A stretch of 8,643 bases of DNA from assembly GCA_018662905.1 (NCBI GenBank), contig JABJFE010000076.1, forward strand, positions 1 through 8,643, in the 5' to 3' direction. The notes below the pieces were generated by a model. That model was given only the letters and a program-made list of their open reading frames with translations. It was not told the origin of the DNA and searched no databases. The translations under genes were made by a program, and so were the position numbers. Positions 5,826 to 8,643 of this stretch are shown in pieces (positions within the stretch are counted from its first letter, which is position 1; each line of letters begins with the position of its first letter). Source of the DNA: Flavobacteriaceae bacterium. Its GTDB lineage: Bacteria; Bacteroidota; Bacteroidia; Flavobacteriales; Flavobacteriaceae.

Positions 5826-7460
5826 ATGGCAAAAAAAATACAATTTGACGTAGAGGCAAGAGAAGGTTTAAAAAAAGGTGTAGATGCATTAGCTAACGCT
5901 GTGAAAGTAACTTTAGGACCAAAAGGTCGTAATGTTATAATTGGAAAAGCTTTTGGAGGACCGCAAATAACAAAAGATGGTGTAACTGTAGCAAAAGAAA
6001 TTGAATTAGAAGATGCTTTAGAAAATATGGGAGCACAAATGGTTAAAGAAGTTGCTTCAAAAACTAATGATCTTGCAGGAGATGGTACTACAACTGCAAC
6101 TATTTTAGCACAAGCTATAGTTAAAGAAGGTTTGAAAAACGTTACAGCTGGTGCAAACCCAATGGACTTAAAAAGAGGAGTAGACAAAGCTGTTGAAGCA
6201 ATTGTTGAAGAATTAAATAAAAATGCTGAAACCGTTGGAAGCTCATCTGATAAAATTAAACAAGTAGCTTCTATTTCAGCTAATAACGATGAATCGATTG
6301 GATCATTAATTACTGAAGCATTTGAAAAAGTAGGAAAAGAAGGTGTAATTACTGTTGAGGAAGCTAAGGGTACTGATACTTATGTTGATGTAGTTGAAGG
6401 TATGCAATTTGATAGAGGATATTTATCTCCATACTTTGTTACTAACTCTGAAAAAATGGAAGCTGATTTAGAATCTCCATATATTTTATTGTACGATAAA
6501 AAAATATCTGCAATGAAAGATTTATTACCAGTTTTAGAGCCAGTAGCTCAAAGCGGAAAACCATTATTAGTTATTGCTGAAGATGTAGATGGAGAAGCGC
6601 TTGCTACTTTAGTAGTAAATAAACTAAGAGGTTCTTTAAAAATAGCTGCTGTTAAAGCACCTGGTTTCGGAGATAGAAGAAAGGCAATGCTTGAAGATAT
6701 AGCTATTTTGACTGGTGGAACAGTAATTTCTGAAGAAAGAGGCTTTACATTAGAGAATACAACAATTGAAATGTTAGGCTCAGCAGAAAGAGTGACTATA
6801 GACAAAGACAATACTACTCTTGTTAATGGAGCTGGTGTAAAAGAAAACATTGAAGCTAGAGTAAACCAAATTAAAGCACAAATTGAAACTACAACATCAG
6901 ATTATGATAAAGAAAAACTTCAAGAAAGGCTAGCAAAACTTGCTGGTGGAGTTGCCGTTCTTTATGTTGGTGCTGCTTCTGAAGTTGAAATGAAAGAAAA
7001 GAAAGATAGAGTTGATGATGCACTTCATGCAACAAGAGCTGCCGTTGAGGAAGGTATTGTAGCTGGTGGTGGTGTTGCATTATTAAGAACTAGAAAAGTA
7101 CTAGAAAAAATTAATAGTGAAAATTTAGACGAAGCTACAGGAATACAAATTATTTCTAGAGCTATTGAATCTCCCTTAAGAACTATTGTTGAAAATGCTG
7201 GAGGTGAAGGTTCAGTTGTTGTTGCAAAAGTGTTAGAAGGCAAAGGAAATTTCGGATATGATGCGAAATCTGAAACATATGTTGATCTTCTAAAACAAGG
7301 TATAATTGATCCAAAAAAGGTAACTAGAATTGCATTAGAGAACGCTGCATCAGTGGCAGGAATGATTTTAACTACTGAATGTGCTCTTGTTGACATTAAA
7401 GAAGATGCACCGCCTGCAATGCCACCAATGGGTGGTGGCGGAATGCCAGGCATGATGTAA
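5826..7460 (+). CDS. groEL: Chaperonin GroEL (Hsp60)
   Basis: GroEL is the ATP-driven double-ring chaperonin that encloses and folds proteins together with GroES. The 544-residue protein is full length. It shows the equatorial nucleotide-binding motifs TLGPKGRNV (29-37) and GDGTTTAT (85-92, with the metal-coordinating Asp86). In the apical domain, GYLSPYF and the KAPGFGDRRK helix region are seen. The conserved DDALHATRAAVEEGIVAGGG stretch carries the ATPase aspartate, and the flexible C-terminal tail ends GGGGMPGMM. All are intact with no sign of divergence to a paralogue. It is followed by tandem stops (TAATAA) and an intrinsic terminator, so it ends the groESL unit. Codon use resembles the neighbours but is somewhat richer in regular, frequent codons, as expected for a highly expressed gene. 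Confidence 0.99.
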   Translation: MAKKIQFDVEAREGLKKGVDALANAVKVTLGPKGRNVIIGKAFGGPQITKDGVTVAKEIELEDALENMGAQMVKEVASKTNDLAGDGTTTATILAQAIVKEGLKNVTAGANPMDLKRGVDKAVEAIVEELNKNAETVGSSSDKIKQVASISANNDESIGSLITEAFEKVGKEGVITVEEAKGTDTYVDVVEGMQFDRGYLSPYFVTNSEKMEADLESPYILLYDKKISAMKDLLPVLEPVAQSGKPLLVIAEDVDGEALATLVVNKLRGSLKIAAVKAPGFGDRRKAMLEDIAILTGGTVISEERGFTLENTTIEMLGSAERVTIDKDNTTLVNGAGVKENIEARVNQIKAQIETTTSDYDKEKLQERLAKLAGGVAVLYVGAASEVEMKEKKDRVDDALHATRAAVEEGIVAGGGVALLRTRKVLEKINSENLDEATGIQIISRAIESPLRTIVENAGGEGSVVVAKVLEGKGNFGYDAKSETYVDLLKQGIIDPKKVTRIALENAASVAGMILTTECALVDIKEDAPPAMPPMGGGGMPGMM

Positions 7461-7474
7461 TAAACTAAATATAT

Positions 7475-7501
7475 AACTGCCCTTTTAAGGGCAGTTTTTT
7501 T
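7475..7501 (+). terminator. Rho-independent terminator of groESL
   Basis: An 8-base perfect stem, AACTGCCC (7475-7482) with GGGCAGTT (7489-7496), encloses a TTTTAA loop; the inner AA/TT can pair further. The stem is followed by a run of seven T (7495-7501). It lies 14 bases after the groEL stop. The T-tract ends exactly one base before the ATG of the next gene. Confidence 0.9.
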
Positions 7502-7945
7502 ATGTACCAAAAAGAATTTAATTTTATTGAAAAATCGTTAAACAATCTTTCACTTAAAGATTCTCTCCAACTAGTGTGTGAATTTCTACAAAAAAATGTT
7601 GTTGGCTATGATTGGGTTGGGTTTTACTTCCATGATAAAAACAAACATTTGATTCTTAAATCTTACAGCGGATTAAAAACAGAACACACTAAAATTCCGT
7701 TTGGAAAAGGAATTTGTGGACAAACGGCTGAATCAAACAAACCAATTATAGTAGATGATGTCAGTTCAGAGAGTAATTATATCTCATGTAACATAAACGT
7801 TAAATCTGAAATTGTTGTTCCAATATTTGTTAACAATAAAAATATTGGACAAATCGATATTGATTCTAACACTCCTAGTAGATTTACAAATCAAGATTTA
7901 AATTTTTTAGAAAATATAAATATTTTAATTTCAAAAAAAATATAA
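7502..7945 (+). CDS. GAF-domain protein, probable free methionine-(R)-sulfoxide reductase
   Basis: Single GAF domain, 147 residues, cytoplasmic. It resembles fRMsr (E. coli YebR/MsrC), which reduces free methionine-(R)-sulfoxide to methionine. Matching features are WVGFYF (38-43), IPFGKGICGQTAE (65-77), VDDV (84-87), SEIVVPI (102-108) and GQIDIDS (116-122). From recall of the E. coli protein, Cys96 aligns with catalytic Cys118, Cys72 with Cys94, Glu103 with Glu125, and Asp119 and Asp121 with Asp141 and Asp143; all spacings agree. The third family cysteine (E. coli Cys84) is His62 here, and the N-terminus is shorter. No second Met exists in the frame, so the ATG at 7502 is the only ATG start, although it abuts the terminator T-tract and has no ribosome-binding site. 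A non-enzymatic GAF sensor is the main alternative. Confidence 0.75.
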   Translation: MYQKEFNFIEKSLNNLSLKDSLQLVCEFLQKNVVGYDWVGFYFHDKNKHLILKSYSGLKTEHTKIPFGKGICGQTAESNKPIIVDDVSSESNYISCNINVKSEIVVPIFVNNKNIGQIDIDSNTPSRFTNQDLNFLENINILISKKI

Positions 7946-7985
7946 ACTTTTATTAAAAACCATCATTTATTTTTTCAAAAAAAAC

Positions 7986-8005
7986 TACTTTTATGGTATA
8001 CATTG
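7986..8005 (+). promoter_or_regulatory. Weak promoter-like elements upstream of purH
   Basis: The 74-base gap between the GAF gene and purH holds TACTTTTA (7986-7993) and TACATTG (7999-8005), each one base off the Bacteroidota -7 consensus TAnnTTTG. There is no convincing -33 TTTG and no hairpin. purH may have its own promoter here or be read through from the GAF gene. Confidence 0.2.
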
Positions 8006-8019
8006 TTTTCCATTAAAGT

Positions 8020-8643
8020 ATGCTAAAATTAAAGTCAGCCCTCATATCTGTTTTTAACAAAGATGGATTAGAACCAATCGCAAAAAAACTAGACAAACTT
8101 GGAGTTAAAATCTATTCAACTGGAGGAACTGAACTTTTTTTGAAAAAAATAGGAATTCCAGTTATTAAAGTTGAAGATGTTACAGGATATCCATCAATTC
8201 TTGGAGGAAGAGTTAAAACTCTTCATCCTAAAATTTTTGGAGGTATTTTAAATAGGAATGACAACAATAATGACGTCACTGATCTTAAAAATTATGAGAT
8301 TCCTAATATTGATTTGGTAATTGTTGACCTCTATCCTTTTGAAGAAACGGTAAAATCAAATCAAAGCGAAGAAAATATTATAGAAAAGATCGACATTGGA
8401 GGTATTTCTTTAATAAGAGCAGCAGCAAAAAATTTTAAGGATGTAATGTGCGTATCATCGAAAGATGATTATTCTGATTTTTTAAATATACTTAACAATG
8501 ATAAGGGTGAAATCAATTTAAAATATAGAAAAAACTTTGCCTTTAGGGCTTTTAACGTTTCTTCTCATTACGACACAGCTATTTTTAATTATTTCAAAGA
8601 AGATAATGAATCTCTTAAAGCCAGCTATAAAAATGGCAAAGAA
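8020..8643 (+). CDS. purH: Bifunctional AICAR transformylase/IMP cyclohydrolase PurH (3' part missing)
   Basis: PurH carries out the last two steps of IMP synthesis: formylation of AICAR with 10-formyl-tetrahydrofolate and ring closure to IMP. The window contains 208 codons from the ATG at 8020 to the edge; the full protein is about 500-530 residues, so most of the C-terminal transformylase domain is missing. The visible part is the N-terminal MGS-like IMP cyclohydrolase domain: SALISVFNKDGL, the phosphate-binding YSTGGTE (36-42), GGRVKTLHPKIFGGIL (62-77), DLVIVDLYPFEE and KIDIGGISLIRAAAKN. The transition to the transformylase domain begins near FAFRAFNVSSHYDTAI. No stop or frameshift is present. 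It is on the same strand as groEL but separated by the terminator and the GAF gene; a functional link to them is not evident. Confidence 0.96.
   Translation, partial: MLKLKSALISVFNKDGLEPIAKKLDKLGVKIYSTGGTELFLKKIGIPVIKVEDVTGYPSILGGRVKTLHPKIFGGILNRNDNNNDVTDLKNYEIPNIDLVIVDLYPFEETVKSNQSEENIIEKIDIGGISLIRAAAKNFKDVMCVSSKDDYSDFLNILNNDKGEINLKYRKNFAFRAFNVSSHYDTAIFNYFKEDNESLKASYKNGKE

Noticed and set aside
5747..7510. Several antisense open frames opposite groES/groEL (for example 5747-6187, 6548-6850, 7025-7510)
   Set aside because: They are low-complexity shadows of the strongly biased groEL codon pattern and show no domain or leader.
1..8643. tRNA, rRNA, CRISPR, insertion sequence or prophage remnants
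   Set aside because: Nearly all sequence is covered by conserved housekeeping genes, and no repeat arrays, transposase motifs or cloverleaf-like segments were seen in the short gaps.

Overview
The window is AT-rich, densely packed DNA from a member of the Bacteroidota, most likely a marine-type flavobacterium with a compact genome. This rests on four things: the gene order miaB, sigma-54 activator, lptE, TPR protein, secG, groES, groEL; Bacteroidota-type versions of MiaB, LptE and SecG; A-rich start-codon leaders without clear Shine-Dalgarno sequences; and a TAnnTTTG-like promoter element in front of topA. The lineage is inferred from these features, not from a database search.

Layout: (1) 1-1130, minus strand: the N-terminal 376 codons of DNA topoisomerase I (topA), cut by the window edge. 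(2) 1131-1281: a divergent intergenic region with a putative topA promoter and a TGACA-TAT-TGTCA inverted repeat in front of miaB. (3) 1282-5417, plus strand: a tight operon-like run of miaB, a sigma-54-dependent AAA+ activator without a sensor domain, the outer-membrane lipoprotein LptE, an uncharacterised single-TPR protein, and SecG. The last four genes overlap one another by 17, 7 and 4 bases. (4) 5418-5529: a regulatory gap with repeated TGTCA/TGAC half-sites and a TTGGCA...TG element resembling a sigma-54 -24/-12 promoter. (5) 5530-7460: groES and groEL, ended by a strong intrinsic terminator. (6) 7502-7945: a small GAF protein of the free methionine-(R)-sulfoxide reductase type, whose ATG directly follows the terminator T-tract. 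(7) 8020-8643: the first 208 codons of purH, cut by the window edge.

How the genes relate: the miaB-secG run combines tRNA modification, transcriptional control, LPS export and protein secretion. The chaperonin pair and a probable oxidative-repair enzyme follow. The most interesting idea is regulatory. The activator has an intact GAFTGA loop and Fis-type HTH but no sensing domain. TGTCA-type repeats occur both in front of its own operon and in front of groESL, and at groESL they sit next to a sigma-54-like core. A local sigma-54 circuit linking envelope functions and chaperonin expression is therefore possible but unproven. The genes themselves belong to recognised families, and I see no mobile element, CRISPR array, RNA gene or clearly new enzymatic system.
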